From Tribonema minus (taxonomy: Eukaryota; Sar; Xanthophyceae; Tribonematales; Tribonemataceae), in the NCBI GenBank assembly GCA_017506865.1, contig JAFCMP010000044.1:124001-188000 (forward strand): DNA of 64,000 bases, written 5' to 3'. The stretch's first letter is position 1. Every line of letters begins with the position of its first letter. The position numbers and the translations under genes are program-made. Below, in pieces: positions 1 to 11,862 of this stretch. A model generated the notes under the pieces. That model was not told the DNA's origin and did no database searches. It saw only the letters and a list, made by a program, of their open reading frames with translations.

Positions 1-3000
1 ACGCGTACTTCCGCGCGCTCGACATGCTCAAGGTCGTGTCGTACCAGGGGTCGGAGAGCGCGACGTCGGAGGGGGTGGAGATGGCGTTCCAGAAGGCGCG
101 CGCATACGCGCGCGCGTATGCGCGCGCGAGCCGGCACACCACGGTCGCGGTCCTCATGGACGAGGTGAGGGATCGCTGACAAATTTGAATGTGAACGTTA
201 GGGTTAGGGTTGAGGTCAGGGCGGGGATCAGGGGCAGCGCTAGGGTCGCAGGTGATCGAAGGCCTTGTGTTAGCTGGCTGTTTGAGTGCAGGCATCTCCT
301 CTGATTGAGCGGTTGCTTGCCAAGGCCTGACTGCACTGCATGCAGACAGGAACGTACCAGCGCTTGGCTGTAACCCTGAGCAACGCCAGGCGGCGCCGGA
401 CCATAAAGTGACCTGTGCATGTGCAGTGCCTGTTATGCCTGTTACGCGTGGTCCCAACCGCTCCTTATGACCGCCACTGCCTATGACGCAGCCACTTGAA
501 GTTGAAGTGTCTGACGCTCACGTTTGTGCTGACACCTTGCAGGTTGGTCTAGCTGAGGTCTCCCCAGCCAACCCTCTCAAGGTGCTGCACGCGCTCTTGG
601 AGCGTGGCGACTTCCACAGCGGCAACGACAGCCGAGGGGGCGCAGATGACCGTAACGATGCGGATGGCGAAGGCGGCGGCAGCGGCGGCGGTGGCAGCGG
701 CAGCGGCGACATTGCTGTGGTGGGCATCAGCAACTGGTCACTGAATGTGAGTGTGTTGTGACGGTACGCTTGCAGGCAGCCTCGTCCTTCACAAGCATGT
801 ACCGTTGCAGTGTGGAGCGTAGCAGCGGCGGTTGTGCGGTCTGTGAGGCGCTTGCGAGGGTGTGCAATACTTCAATCAACTGCATATGGATGTGCACCGT
901 CAGAACGCGTCATGGTGACAGTGACACACTTGGATGCAGCAGTGCATCGCAGCTCTCCTCTGCCGCTGTTGGAGGCGCGGCGTCTGCAATGAGTCAATGA
1001 CTCACGCAGTGCGCAGACCTCAGCCAAATCACCCATTGTGCACACAACCGCGCACATGTTGTCGTTGCAGGCAGCCGTGATAAACCACACGGTGCATGCC
1101 TCAGCCAATCGATACATATTTACAACCAACAACCAATCTGTCGTTGTTGCAGGCGGCAAAGATGAACCGCGCAGTGCACGTTGCGCGCCCCGACCCCGAC
1201 GCCGACGAGCTCTTTGAGACGGCGTGTGCGATCCAGGACAGCATGCGGCGCCACGGCGGCAGCCGCAGCGGCGGCGGCGGCGCACGCGCCGCGGAGGAGG
1301 ACCGGCGCTTCCTCCAGGCGCTGAGCTGTGGCTACATGGACTACTTCAACGCGCAGCTGGCCACGCCGCGCGCCAACTTCCACGGGCTGCGCGACTTCTA
1401 CTCGGCGGTGAAGGAGGTGGGGCGCGCGGGTGCCGCGGCCGGCGGCGCGCTTGCGCTCGCGCGCAACTTCGGCGGCCTGCCCGCAGACGAGGTGAGTCGC
1501 ACCAGGAAGTACGTGAAGTTGAAGATGTCGAGGCCAATGTTGTAGAAGTATGTAGTTTTTGAACACGTCAGCGTTGCAGTTTCTGATGTGCAATGCACGC
1601 GCTGCGGCGGGCTGCCTGCGGACAAGGTGAGTCGGCGCCACAACTGAAAACATCATTTCTTCAAAGTACTTGAAGTTTGAAGATGCCGAGGCTGACGTTT
1701 CCATACTGTTGGGGCAAGTCAGACTTGCACTTTGTCTTGTGCAAACTTTGCATTGGCACGCACATTCTGTTGCCTGCCTGCGCATGAGAGAAACCAGCAG
1801 CGCCACGCCAATTGTGGATAGTCGAAGTTGAAGTAGGGGTGTGCCCCGTTTCTTGCGGATCCGAGAAGCAGCCGTCAGCGTTGCGTTGCATTTTGTCAAG
1901 GTTGCTATTGCACAGGGCATGGTTTTGGGTAGGCTGTATGCGTCAGCGTCAGCGCAATAGGCTTCAGTGTTCACCGAGCGTGGTTGCACGTTTGCTGGCT
2001 CCTGCCCCATGCCGCTTGTGATCATCATGGTCATTATTGCATATTGCGCTGTGTGGCAGTTTCCGCACACTTCGTGTGTCAAACGCACAGTGCTGCTCAT
2101 CAGAGCCTGCTTCATCCCCTGCAATTTAAATGCACCATGCCACGGCAGCTAGCCATTTCTGAAGCAGCTGAATCCCCCCCCCCCCCCCCCCCTCAACCCC
2201 CCCCCAGGGCCTGGCCAGCCTGCTGCAGCGCGTGGAGGAGCACGCGTGCCGCGTCGGCCGCGGCAAGGCGGAGGGCGACGCGGCGGTGGCAGCGCTGCGC
2301 CGGCAGCAGCAGCGCTCAGGACCCGGCAGCAGCACCGCTCCGCAGCCCGCCACCAAGGACCTCATACTGGCCAACTTCAGGGACCGCGACTGCCGCCACC
2401 TCATGCTGCTGAGCGCTGCCGCGGGCGGCGACGCGCTGCTCAGCGCCATGGACAGATTGTTCCTGGAGAGCGGTCTCGCATCCCCGCGCGTTTTCGTGGG
2501 CTCAGGGCTGCGCGGCGATCAGACGGACGGGTACCACTACCGCGTGCTGAGCGAGATCATCGAGTGCATGGAGACGGGCACGAGCCTCGTGCTCAAGGAC
2601 CTAGACGCGGTGTACGGGAGCCTGTACGACATGCTCAACCAGGTGCGGCGGTCGGTTGGCATGCGCACCCCAGGGGTGCTAAACTTCACCTACGTGAAGT
2701 ACTTGCTTTTTTGGGCTTGCAATGTGGAACAGTGCTGTTTGCTGTTCCCTGCATTATGCGGTGACACCTGCTGCCAACCCGCTTCGTGGTGTAGCAAGAC
2801 ATCTGTGATTGTATTGTCATCAATCGGGTCAGAACCCTGACCGTTGCCCTTACCCTCACCCTACCCTGCTCCCCCCCCCCGTAAGTTACTTGCATCATGC
2901 CTGGCCCATTTCTGTGCTCAGTGTCGTTGCTGTCGCTCCCAGCCTGGATGCATCGTTGCTTAACCCTTCAGTACACTTGCAGTACATTTGTAGCTGCGAT

Positions 3001-6000
3001 CCCCATCTCTTCACTCATGTGCATGATCCCGTCATTACATCACTCTGCACGAATACAAGATGTCTACAGCACCATTGATGTCGCCTATCAAGCTGGCCAC
3101 CAGCTGATGTCAATGAATCACGGCGCCTGCAGCTAGGCGGCGGCAGTGCACAACAGCCTCAACAATTGACTGCAGGGCTCAGCGCGCGGCGCCTCGCGTC
3201 TATGCCCACGTCAACAATTCAACTTGAAAATTGCCAAGGTGAACAAGTGCACCATGCGCATCCGCCGACAGAGCCTCATCGCTCAACCCTCATGCTCCCC
3301 TACTCTCGCAACAAGCCCTCATGCTCCCCTACTCTCGCGACACTGCCGCGCGCGCGCGCACGCAGGCCTACACCGTCATGGCCGGCAAGAAGCACTGCCG
3401 CGTCGCGCTCGGCGCGTGGTCCAACCCCACGTGCCACGTGCACGACGCCGTCAAGTGCGTGGTGATCATGGACGCCGACGGCGGCGCCGCGCGCGCCGAC
3501 CCGCCCTTCCTCAACCGCTTCGAGAAGCAGCGCGTCGAGTGCGGGGCGCTGCTGACGCCGCGCCAGGCGGCCGCCGCGCGCGCGCTCGCGCGGTGGGTCA
3601 AGGGCGCCGTCTGCGGCGGCTTTGCGGCGTGTGAGACGTTCGTCGGCCTCGGCCGCAACACGATCGAGTCTCTCGCCTCGTGTCTGCCAGAGGACGACGT
3701 GTTGACAGCTGCTGCTGGCGAAGACGCGATGGAGTGCGAAGACGGCGGCGGCGGTGGCGGCGGCGGCAGCGGCGGCGCGACGGCGGCGGCGCTGGACTGG
3801 TGCGTGGCGGCGCTCATGCGCACGGCGTGCAGCGACGGCGCCGTCCGCGTGCTCGACGCGCAGCTCGCCGCCGTTGACCCGCACACGGCTCAGCGCCTCG
3901 TCAGCGCCTACTTCGAGGACGCCGGCCACGGCAGCCTCAGGGCGTATCTGGAGGCGCGCTGCTGCCTCGGCGGCGGCAGCGGCAGCGACCGCGGCGGCTG
4001 CACCAAGTCCATCGTCACCACGTTCACCGGGCTGCACTTTCTGGAGGCGGAGACGGATCTGCCGCCGCGCCTCGCGCGCGCGCACGCGCGGCACATGCTC
4101 GCCGGCTTCGACACGGAGGCGGCGCTGGCGGGCGCCGTGCGCCGCTTCTACGGCAGCGTTCAGCACCGGCTGCTGGTGCTGGAGTGCGACGCCGCGTACG
4201 ACGCGCGCGCCATGCTACTGGCCAAGTTTGTCATCGACCGCGAGGAGAGCGCGTACGTGGCGGGGGACCAGGGATACGGCGGCGAGGGGCGCAGGGGCGG
4301 CGACGGCGGCGGTGCGGATGACATGTATGTTTCGGAGGCCCTGGAGCCAAAGCACGTGGTGATCCTGGTGCGCATTGCACGCGGCGGCGGTGGCGGCGGC
4401 GGCGGCGATGCGGCGGAGGGCGGCCATGAGTGTGCCGATGGTGCTGCCAGTCCCTGGGAGGTGAGCTGCAGATGATTTCCATAGGCACTGCCAGCGAGAG
4501 TTGTCAATAAAGATGGCATGGAGGCGTGATGAACTTGGCGCTGAGTGCAGGCAAGGTTAGTCAACGTGGTTGGGATGCTCATGCCATGACCTAGCTCATA
4601 TATTGGCGATCAGCCTTCGGTCTTGTAGTGCACACTGACGTTTTGGGGTCATCTTTGCGGCACAAGCTGCAGACCTGAGTTTCTGCTGCTGCTGCTGCTG
4701 CTGATTATGATGATGGTGAAGGCAGGGCGACAGCAACAAATGCTGCTATAACAAGTGCTTATGACGCTTCCCCTCCCCTCCCTGTCCTTCACTCACCTCA
4801 GCTCTGCTTCAGCCGAGGGTACGACTTCTTTCACATCGACAACTTCCGCGGCACCGCGGCACGCGCACCCGCAAACCATGCGAGCGCTCTCGAAGACAGC
4901 AGCTGGGACCACCTGCGCGCGCTGCTGGCGGACAACAACCTCCCGGCGCTGCTGCAGCAGCGCGGCGTGTTCGAGCGGCTCGTGTGCGGCCAGCTGGTGC
5001 ACGCCTTTGCGCACATGAGCTACGGCACCACCGTCTGCGACGCCGCCGATGCCGCGGCCGGACAGTCTCAGGCGCGCCGCGTCAGGCGCCTGTGCGCCGC
5101 CCTCGCCGCAGATGCCGTCGACAGCGGCGGCGGTGGCGGCGGCGCCATGGATGCACTGCGCGCCAAGCTGCTGCCGGAAGTGCTGGCGGCCACGTGTGGC
5201 AGCACGAGTCACGGCGCCGCGTACGGCGCCATCGGCAGCGACAACGGCGGCGGCAGCGGCGGCGGCGGCAGCGCGCTGGGTGCGCACTGGCTAGTGCCCG
5301 TGGCGCGCGACCGCGAGCTGCTGGAGCTGAGCGGCTGCTCGCTGGCGCGCGCAGTGCCGGCGGCGCTGGCACGCCTTGTCCAGGCGCCACTCTGCAAGCT
5401 CGTGTACCTGCTCGAGAGGGGGTGCGCGCTGGACGCGTGCGTGGCGGCGCTCAGCGGGAGGAGGGGCGCGGGGCGCGGCGACACGCAGGAGTTTGCGCGC
5501 GCAGCACTTATGCGGCTGGACCTGAGCGCCGTGCGGCCGCGCGGTGCCGCACAGAGCTACCACGTGGAGCAGCTGCTGCTCTCCGTCGCGGCGACGGGCA
5601 GCGCGGACGGCGGCGATGATGATGGCGGCAGCGGCGACGTGGGCCTCTCGTTCCCTTTCTTCCACGTGATCGAGAAGGGCCTGGAGGGCGCGCGCGCCGC
5701 GTACTTGCAGCGCGTCGCGAGCGGCTGCGGCGCCGCCGCCGCAGCGCGCGACGCCGCAGGCTACGCCGACGAGGACACGGAGACGGGCTCGGCGCTCCAC
5801 CACCGCCGCGTCGCGCTGTCGCTGACGTCCGCGGTGGAGGCGCTGGCGGGCACGGGGCACGGCGGCGTCTGCGAGAGCGCAGCGTTCAGGGACGACGCCG
5901 TAACGACGTTCGCGCTGCGCCTGCGGCATGGCGGCGCCAATGCGCGCTACGTTGGGCATGCTGCGCGTGCGCTGCTGCGCGCCTGCTCCGGCGGCGTCGA

Positions 6001-9000
6001 CGTCATTGACGGCATGGACGCCAGCGCCGGCGGCGGCACCGGCGGCGGCATCGGCGGCGGCATGGGCGCTGGCGGAGGATCCGGCGCGGCGGGCCTGTTT
6101 CTGCTGCTGTGGGAGCACGAGGCGGTGGTGCGCGCGGCGCTCGACGCGCTGGAGTGCCTGCACGACGACGCAGCGCGCCGCGCCGCGCCGCGCTGGCGCG
6201 CTGCGCCGCCGACGCGGCGCTGCACGGGCAGTGCGCCGCGCAGTGGCTGGCCAACTGGCTGTCCTGCGCCGTCTGCGAGGCCGCGCTCGCACGCGGCTGG
6301 CGCTGTGCTGGGGACGCGCAGCGGACGCAGTGGCTGAGCGATGCGCGGACCGTGCTGGACTGCGTGTTTGCGCTTGCCGACGCCGCAGAGCTGTCCATCG
6401 ACGCAGCGCTGGCGACATCTGTTGGCGATGGCGAACTCACGCTGCTGCACAGCGTCTACACGCTGCGCATGGTGTGCGATCTCACTGACGCCGCCGCAGC
6501 GCAAGCAGCGGCACCCGAAGGCCTGCCCCTCCTTAATAGCCGTGGCGGCGGCGGCGGCGGCGGCGGTGGGGGCGGCGCCACAGAGCTGCGTGTGAATCAC
6601 AGACTTCTGGCACAGGTGCGAATGTGGCTGCAGCACAGCGGCGCAGCGGGGGACAACGGCGAGGGCGGCGATGAGCTCAGCGGCGAGGCGGCGGCTCGCG
6701 CGCTGTGCGGCGCGCTGGAGAACGTCCTCTACGTGGCGCGCGAGGAGCATGCCGCCGCCATGCAGTCCGACGCGGAGCCCTATGCGCCCTTTGCGCAGAC
6801 GCCGGCGTTCGTTGGCATCCTGAGCGAGCTCAGCGCGTTGGCACGCGCGCCGCCGGTCGCCGCCTCCAAGGTGCTCTGGCCCCTGGTGCAGGAGATCCAC
6901 AGCACGCTGCAGCAGGGCATCGCGCTCCTGCCGCCAGAGCCGAGCGCCGCTGCCACCGGCAAGACGGTCGTGGAGCTAGTGGCAAGGCTCGTGGCGGGGG
7001 GCAGCGACGGGTGGGACGCGGTCGACGCCGCGCTCACAGCACTCAGCGGCACGCAGCTGGAGGTGGTGATGCTCGACATGATCGCCGCAGAGTGCGTGGG
7101 GCTGGGCGGCGGCGACGGCGGCGGCGGCGACGACATGGAGGAGGACGCGGCGGAGGGCGGCAGCAGAGCGCTGCTGGCGCGGCGCTGCGGCCTGTTCCGC
7201 ACCGCAGCGCTCGCCATTGTGCGCGGCGAGACGCAGCAGCCCACGCTGGTCACCTGGTACCGCCACGCGTACGCGCGCACGTTCTTGCGCGAGGCAGCAG
7301 CGAGCCTCAGCTAGGCGGCGGCGACGGCGGCGGCGACGTGACAGGCGCGGAGCTGGAGGCCGTCAACGACGTCCTGGGGTACGCCCCGCCGCGCGGCACT
7401 TCCGCAGCGGCTGTGCAGTGCCAGCGCCGCAGGCTGAGCACGCTGCGGCTGTACTTCCTCAAATGCCTCGAGGACGCGTTCGCGGCGCTGCAGGAGGGGA
7501 TGGCGGAGGGCGGGCGCTACGCGGCGGCGCTGCACTGGGCGCGCGCGCTGCCGTGGCCCGGCGCCAAGCCGCCGCTGCTCGACTTCAACCCCTTTGCGGA
7601 CTTTGCGCACCTGGCGGAGGCGCGCGCCGCATGGGAGGCGCTGCACGAGCACGTCGGCGAGACGGATGATATGCCGCTGCGGCACTGCGTGCATGCTGCG
7701 CTGACGGAGGCTGCCGATGCAGCGCGAGTACAGCAGGGCGGTGGCAGCGAGCGCGCTGCTGCGCTGGCGGCGGCGGCCTTCCTGCACGTGGTCGCATCCA
7801 CGCGGCGCCGCGACGCCATGCACGCCTCTGCAGAGGAGCAGCTGGAGCGGTTTGCGCGAGCGCGCACCATCGGCGCGCGCAGCCTGGGCGCATTTGCGAC
7901 ACTCGCTGCGCAGCGATTCGAGCCGCTGGCGCCGCTGATCCGCGCAGACGAGCCGCGCTCCGTGTGCCTCATGTCACTTGTGCTGCGCGCGCTGCGGCTG
8001 GGGGCGGCGGCGGCGGCGCACCCGCTGGCGCAGTACACATTTGATGCGGAGGCCATCGGCGCCACCTTCATGCCGGCCGCCGACTCGGATGTGGTGGGCA
8101 TGGCGATGCGCGCGGTGGCGGAACGCGAGGGCGCGGTCACGCGGTACCGCTGTGCATGCGGCATGGTGTACTTCGTCGGCAATTGTGGCGGGGTCACTCA
8201 GCAGGGTGTGTGTGTTGGCTGCAGGAGGCAGATCGGCGGCATGAACTACATCCCGGCCGCCGGCCAGCAGAGGCTCGACGGCAACCCTCAATATGCGCAA
8301 GCAGGGGCAGCGATGGACCAGCTGGGCTACGTCTTCGATGCCGGCCAGCGCGCAGCCGCCGCTGCTTCGCAGCGCGCCCTTGTGCCCGTCGCGTACCGCG
8401 TGCTTGTCTTGATGGTGCACACAGCCTTGCTAGCCGCGCTGGTGCGTGGCGACGCCGCCGCCGCTGCCGCCACCGCCGCGGCGCTGCGCGGCGGCGGCGG
8501 CGGCGACGGCGGCGACGCCCTGAGGAACACGTGGGCGTGGATGATGGACAGCTGGGACATCCTGTGCGGCGGGCTCGTGCCCGCGGGCCGCGGCGACATG
8601 CTCTGCGCGCTGCTGCACACCGCCATGGACACTGTCTACGCGACGCCGGCTCTTGCGCAGGCGCCTCGCAGCGCCACCGACCGCACGGCGTGGGAGGCCG
8701 CGTTCGTGGCAGCCGTCGCGCCGCTGCTGGAGGACGCGCGCGGCGCTGGCGAGCGCGCCCTCGCCGCCTTCCGCGAGACCCAGCAGCCGGCGTTGGTGCG
8801 GCAGTTCCTAGGTGACACCGGCGTCGCCGGACGACTGCGCGCTGTTCTACCGGCGCGTCAGCGAGCCGACGCTCGCGGCGTTCGAGGCGGCGTACAACAA
8901 CGCGCCCGCCGCGGCGCGCGCGCGCTGCCCGCTCATCGGCGTCGTCCTGCAGCGCCGCCGCGACCTTACGCTCATCAGCCTGCTGGCGCCGCTGCTGCGG

Positions 9001-10477
9001 TGGACCAACGCGGTGCGCGCCGCCGTGGACCTGCGCCTCACCCGCGCGGACGCGCAGCGGCAGCCGCACTCCAGCCTGTGGGCAGCCGAGAACGCAAACA
9101 GCGGCAGAGCTGGCGGCAGCGCCGGCGGCAGCGCCTCCTCCGAGCTCTCCGAGAGCGCGTTCAACGACTTCCAGCGCGCGTGGGCGGCGTTCCGCGCAGC
9201 GTCGCCGACGGTGCAGGACGCGTGCAAAACGGTCACGCTGTGGGACGTGGACGCGTCCACGCCACTCATCACGTCGTGCCTCAACCACAAGGACGAGGGG
9301 CGCGTCGTCGCGGTCGTCATTGCGCAGCTCGCCGCCATGCACAATCAGTTCCTGGAGGAGGTGCTCGGCGCGTGCGCGGCGGCGGCGGCGGCGGACGGCG
9401 GCAGCGCTCAGGGCTGCCGCCGCGTGCAGCAGCGCGCGCGCGCCGTGCGCGCGCAGGACGCCGCCGCCGAGCACCTCGTGCGCTTCGACGCGCGCGCGCT
9501 GGAGTGGGAGGCAGCGAGCTGCGGACGCGCGTCGTGCGCCTACGGGCACAGCCACGCGTGCGAGTTTGACTTTGAAAGCGTCGAGAGGGCGCTGGCGCGC
9601 GACCTCGTGTGCGGCCGAGCGGTGCTTGAGGGCGCGGCGACGCCCGAGGCGCTAGCGCCCGCGCGTTTCGCGCGCGAGACGTTCCTCCACGAGTACACGC
9701 TGCTCGAGTCGCTGGCGGAGCGCGTGCCGCAGGAGCCGCTGCCGGCGGCGCTCAGCCTGGAGCAGCTGCGTCGCGAGGCGCACGAGGACGGCGGCCTGCT
9801 CGCGGCGGTGGAGGCGCTGGTGTTCATGGTGAGCCAGTCGCGTGAGCCGCTGAGCGGTGACGCGCCTCTCGCCGACTTTGCGGCGGCGTGGCTGCCCGCG
9901 GACGGTGGCGGCGGCGGCGGCGGCGGCAGCGCGCACGCGCGGCGCGTCGCGCTGTGGTGCGCCGCTGACGGCGCCGCCGCGCGCCTCGCGCTCAGGCACC
10001 TCGCGGCACTGTACGAGGCGCTGGAGGACGGCGTCGCGGACACGCTGCTGCGCCACATCGACGGCGCCTACAGGGCGGAGTTGCCCGTCGGGGAGGTTGC
10101 CATAGTGCGCGACGTGCTCGCGCCGACGGCCGCGGCGGCGGGCGGCTTGGCGGCGATGGCGGCGGCGCTGAAGCGCTTCGCGGTGCGCTACCTGCGCGCG
10201 CCGACGCCGTTGGCGCCGGAGGGCACGCTGGATGCGTACCTGTCGCTCGCGGTTCCCGGGGGCCGTCGCCGACAGCGCTCAGCTCGAGCAGCTGTGGGGC
10301 CGCTGCCAGGTGCGGCACACTCTGACGATTCTGGAGGCGGTGAGGGCGCAAATGAGGCGCGAGCAGGCGGATGCGCGCGCTGGCAGCGCGGCTCCGCAGC
10401 GGCCGCGGCCGCCGGCGAGCACCGCCAATGCGCGGCAGGCGCTCGCGCGCGGGGGCAAGTGGCAGCCGCGGCGGTGA
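1..10477 (+). CDS. RNF213-like AAA+ E3 ubiquitin ligase, C-terminal part (5' end outside window)
   Basis: Exons: 1-164 (partial), 543-746, 1153-1491, 2208-2642, 3366-4460, 4802-10477; all junctions are GT-AG and phase 0. RNF213 family members are giant dynein-like AAA+ ubiquitin ligases. Seen here: a Walker B strand ending VAVLMDE (exon 1), continued as VGLAEVSPANPLKVLHALL, and the sensor stretch VVGISNWSLN (exon 2). MNRAVHVARP and RDFYSAVK follow (exon 3). A second AAA unit shows LVLKDLDAVYGSLYDMLNQ (exon 4) and PPFLNRFEKQ (exon 5). A Cys-rich RZ-type finger lies at 8143-8242, and the C-terminal helical region ends at the stop 10475-10477. No RING finger is visible. The last exon is read in different frames: ~4802-6180, ~6190-7312, ~7313-8815, ~8820-10257 and 10258-10477. 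Homology-like text runs through each change, so these are one-base indels (sequencing error or a decaying gene), not introns. Family assignment is firm; intactness is not. Confidence 0.85.
1466..1745 (+). repeat. Tandem copy of an exon end plus its splice donor (RNF213-like intron 3)
   Basis: The end of exon 3 and the donor (CAGACGAG|GTGAGTCG, donor at 1492) recur about 130 bases downstream as GCGGACAAG|GTGAGTCGG (donor-like GT near 1627). Following sequence is also shared: AAGTACxTGAAGTTxGAAGATGxCGAGGC and GTCAGxxTTGCA. The second copy is diverged and no acceptor serves it, so it is best read as a decoy donor inside the intron. A third, weaker echo (GAAGTTGAAGTAGG ... CGTCAGCGTTGC) lies near 1824-1885. 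Confidence 0.7.
2173..2207 (+). other. C-only polypyrimidine tract and acceptor of exon 4
   Basis: Two long C runs (about 20 and 9 bases, separated by TCAA) lead directly into the CAG acceptor of exon 4. The tract has almost no T, unlike the T-rich tracts at many other acceptors in the window. Confidence 0.5.
3287..3344 (+). repeat. 29-bp tandem direct repeat just upstream of exon 5
   Basis: CCCTCATGCTCCCCTACTCT and the bases after it occur twice in a row with a 29-base period, ending about 20 bases before the exon 5 acceptor at 3364-3365. It is pyrimidine-rich and may supply the polypyrimidine tract. Confidence 0.7.
8143..8242 (+). other. RZ-type zinc finger of the RNF213-like protein
   Basis: The translation contains RCACGMVYFVGNCGG, then CVGC and QIGG. 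This matches the RZ/ZNFX1-type finger of RNF213, which carries ubiquitin-ligase activity independent of the RING in animal RNF213. The family usually has CPNGH at the start; here it is CACGM, so the usual histidine is methionine and an extra cysteine sits two residues after the first. The downstream GNCGG...CxxC...IGG core is intact. The metal ligand set may therefore be all-cysteine. Confidence 0.75.
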
Positions 10478-11862
10478 CGGGGCTTACTTTGGCGGGCAGC
10501 ACACCAATTGGTAGTGCACGTGCCCTTCCGCGTGTGGCAAAACCACGATGCATATTCTGCCATTAGCGACACATTGCCATTTGCATTTAGCTTCATGGTT
10601 GCGGCGGAGGTGGTCGCACGTGCGGAGGTGGTCGCACGGCTTTATAGTCTCGGCGAGAAGCTTGCACAGCTTTACAATCATGGCAGATAAGGCTGCACAT
10701 CACAATGCCCTGTGTAAATAGCATCTAGCGGGCACTCAACAGCCTCATCTAGTACATAGTATGTGGTACATAGCGCTACATGTTTGGTTCTCAGCACATG
10801 TAGCATGCCAGCTGTGCATAGTGTGGCAGTTCGCAAATTGCCAACCACTGATACTGCAGTCACATAGGCGGCGAGGGCTTGCGATTAAAGCCTGCCCGGT
10901 TGCCATGCATCAGCAAGTCGACTAATGTCGTCGCATGCTGGTGTCATTTGGATACCGACATATGCGCTTGAGGCTCTCTACATAATAATCAATCCATTTC
11001 ACTTCCTTGCATGGCCTTTGTTGACTTTGCCCTAGCCATACAGCCGACCTCGTTGTGCCTGAGAGCTACGCTTTGCAATCAACGTTCTGCGTGCAACGGG
11101 TACCTTGCGCATATCACGGATGTCAATGAGCAGGGATGCTTGAAGTTGCGCTTGCACTGTGCTCATGATTGACTGCGCGTCAATGGCTTTACATGCAGCG
11201 CCGCTGCAGCTGGAACTCCGTGGTCTGGAGTGCACTTCTTACCCCTGCTGCAGCTACATTGTATACACTGACCGCAAAGCGCTGCTGCTGCAGGATTGGT
11301 GCATGACCAGTATTCAGACGTAACCACCATCACATATGTTGCCCTTTGCCACATTTAGATGCTTGCACTCGCGTCAATACACCATGTACAACATCCCCAT
11401 GCTCCTGCACTACGTGTTGCTGTGCACTGAGAGCCGTATGTAGGGCTGTGCTGCAAATGCACCCATTGCGCAAGGAGGCTGGCATCTGTAGATCAGCTTG
11501 CCTCTGCTGAGGTTGGCGGCTCACCAGGTCTGCGTCTCCTGCAGCTGGTACGTGAGGACACTTCACTTTGTGGAATGTGAAGCCTGCTTTTGTATGTGGG
11601 TGCCTCGCACACAAACGCATACGCTGGGAAATGACTTCATTCATTGAGCCTCACAGTTGGTCGTTTCAGGGCTTGTGATGTACCGCATCCTTGCAACAGC
11701 AACGCTTTGTCTGACTGATCGCAGATAAAAGGGACACAGCGGCTCTGGCGCGGTACTGTGGGGCATGCTCAGCACGCTATGGGCCCAACGAGCAGCTCAC
11801 AGGCGCTTTATTCAAGTGACAACGCTAAGCTTGGCACTGGTGTCTACTGTATGTTCTGCCTC
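10478..11862. other. Intergenic stretch, no gene recognised
   Basis: Between the RNF213-like stop and the 3' end of the minus-strand retrotransposon. Composition falls to intron-like GC. Short open frames here have no recognisable domain or splice-linked partner. Apart from the TGTAA near 10713, nothing is assigned. Confidence 0.5.
10713..10717 (+). terminator. Candidate TGTAA polyadenylation signal, RNF213-like gene
   Basis: TGTAA, the typical green-algal poly(A) signal, lies 236 bases after the stop codon at 10475-10477. A single pentamer is weak evidence by itself. Confidence 0.3.

Noticed and set aside
197..225. TTAGGG-like telomeric repeat
   Set aside because: Only two to three imperfect units within an intron; not a telomere.
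483..761. 92-codon ORF starting MTQPLEVEVSD
   Set aside because: Only the part from 543 is coding (exon 2 of the RNF213-like gene); the ATG and first codons lie in the intron before a clear TTGCAG acceptor.
1120..9555. Long minus-strand ORFs opposite the RNF213-like gene (e.g. 5291-6418, 8194-9555)
   Set aside because: They are mirror frames of GC-rich codons, rich in Arg/Ala with no domains. The plus strand carries the AAA and RZ motifs.
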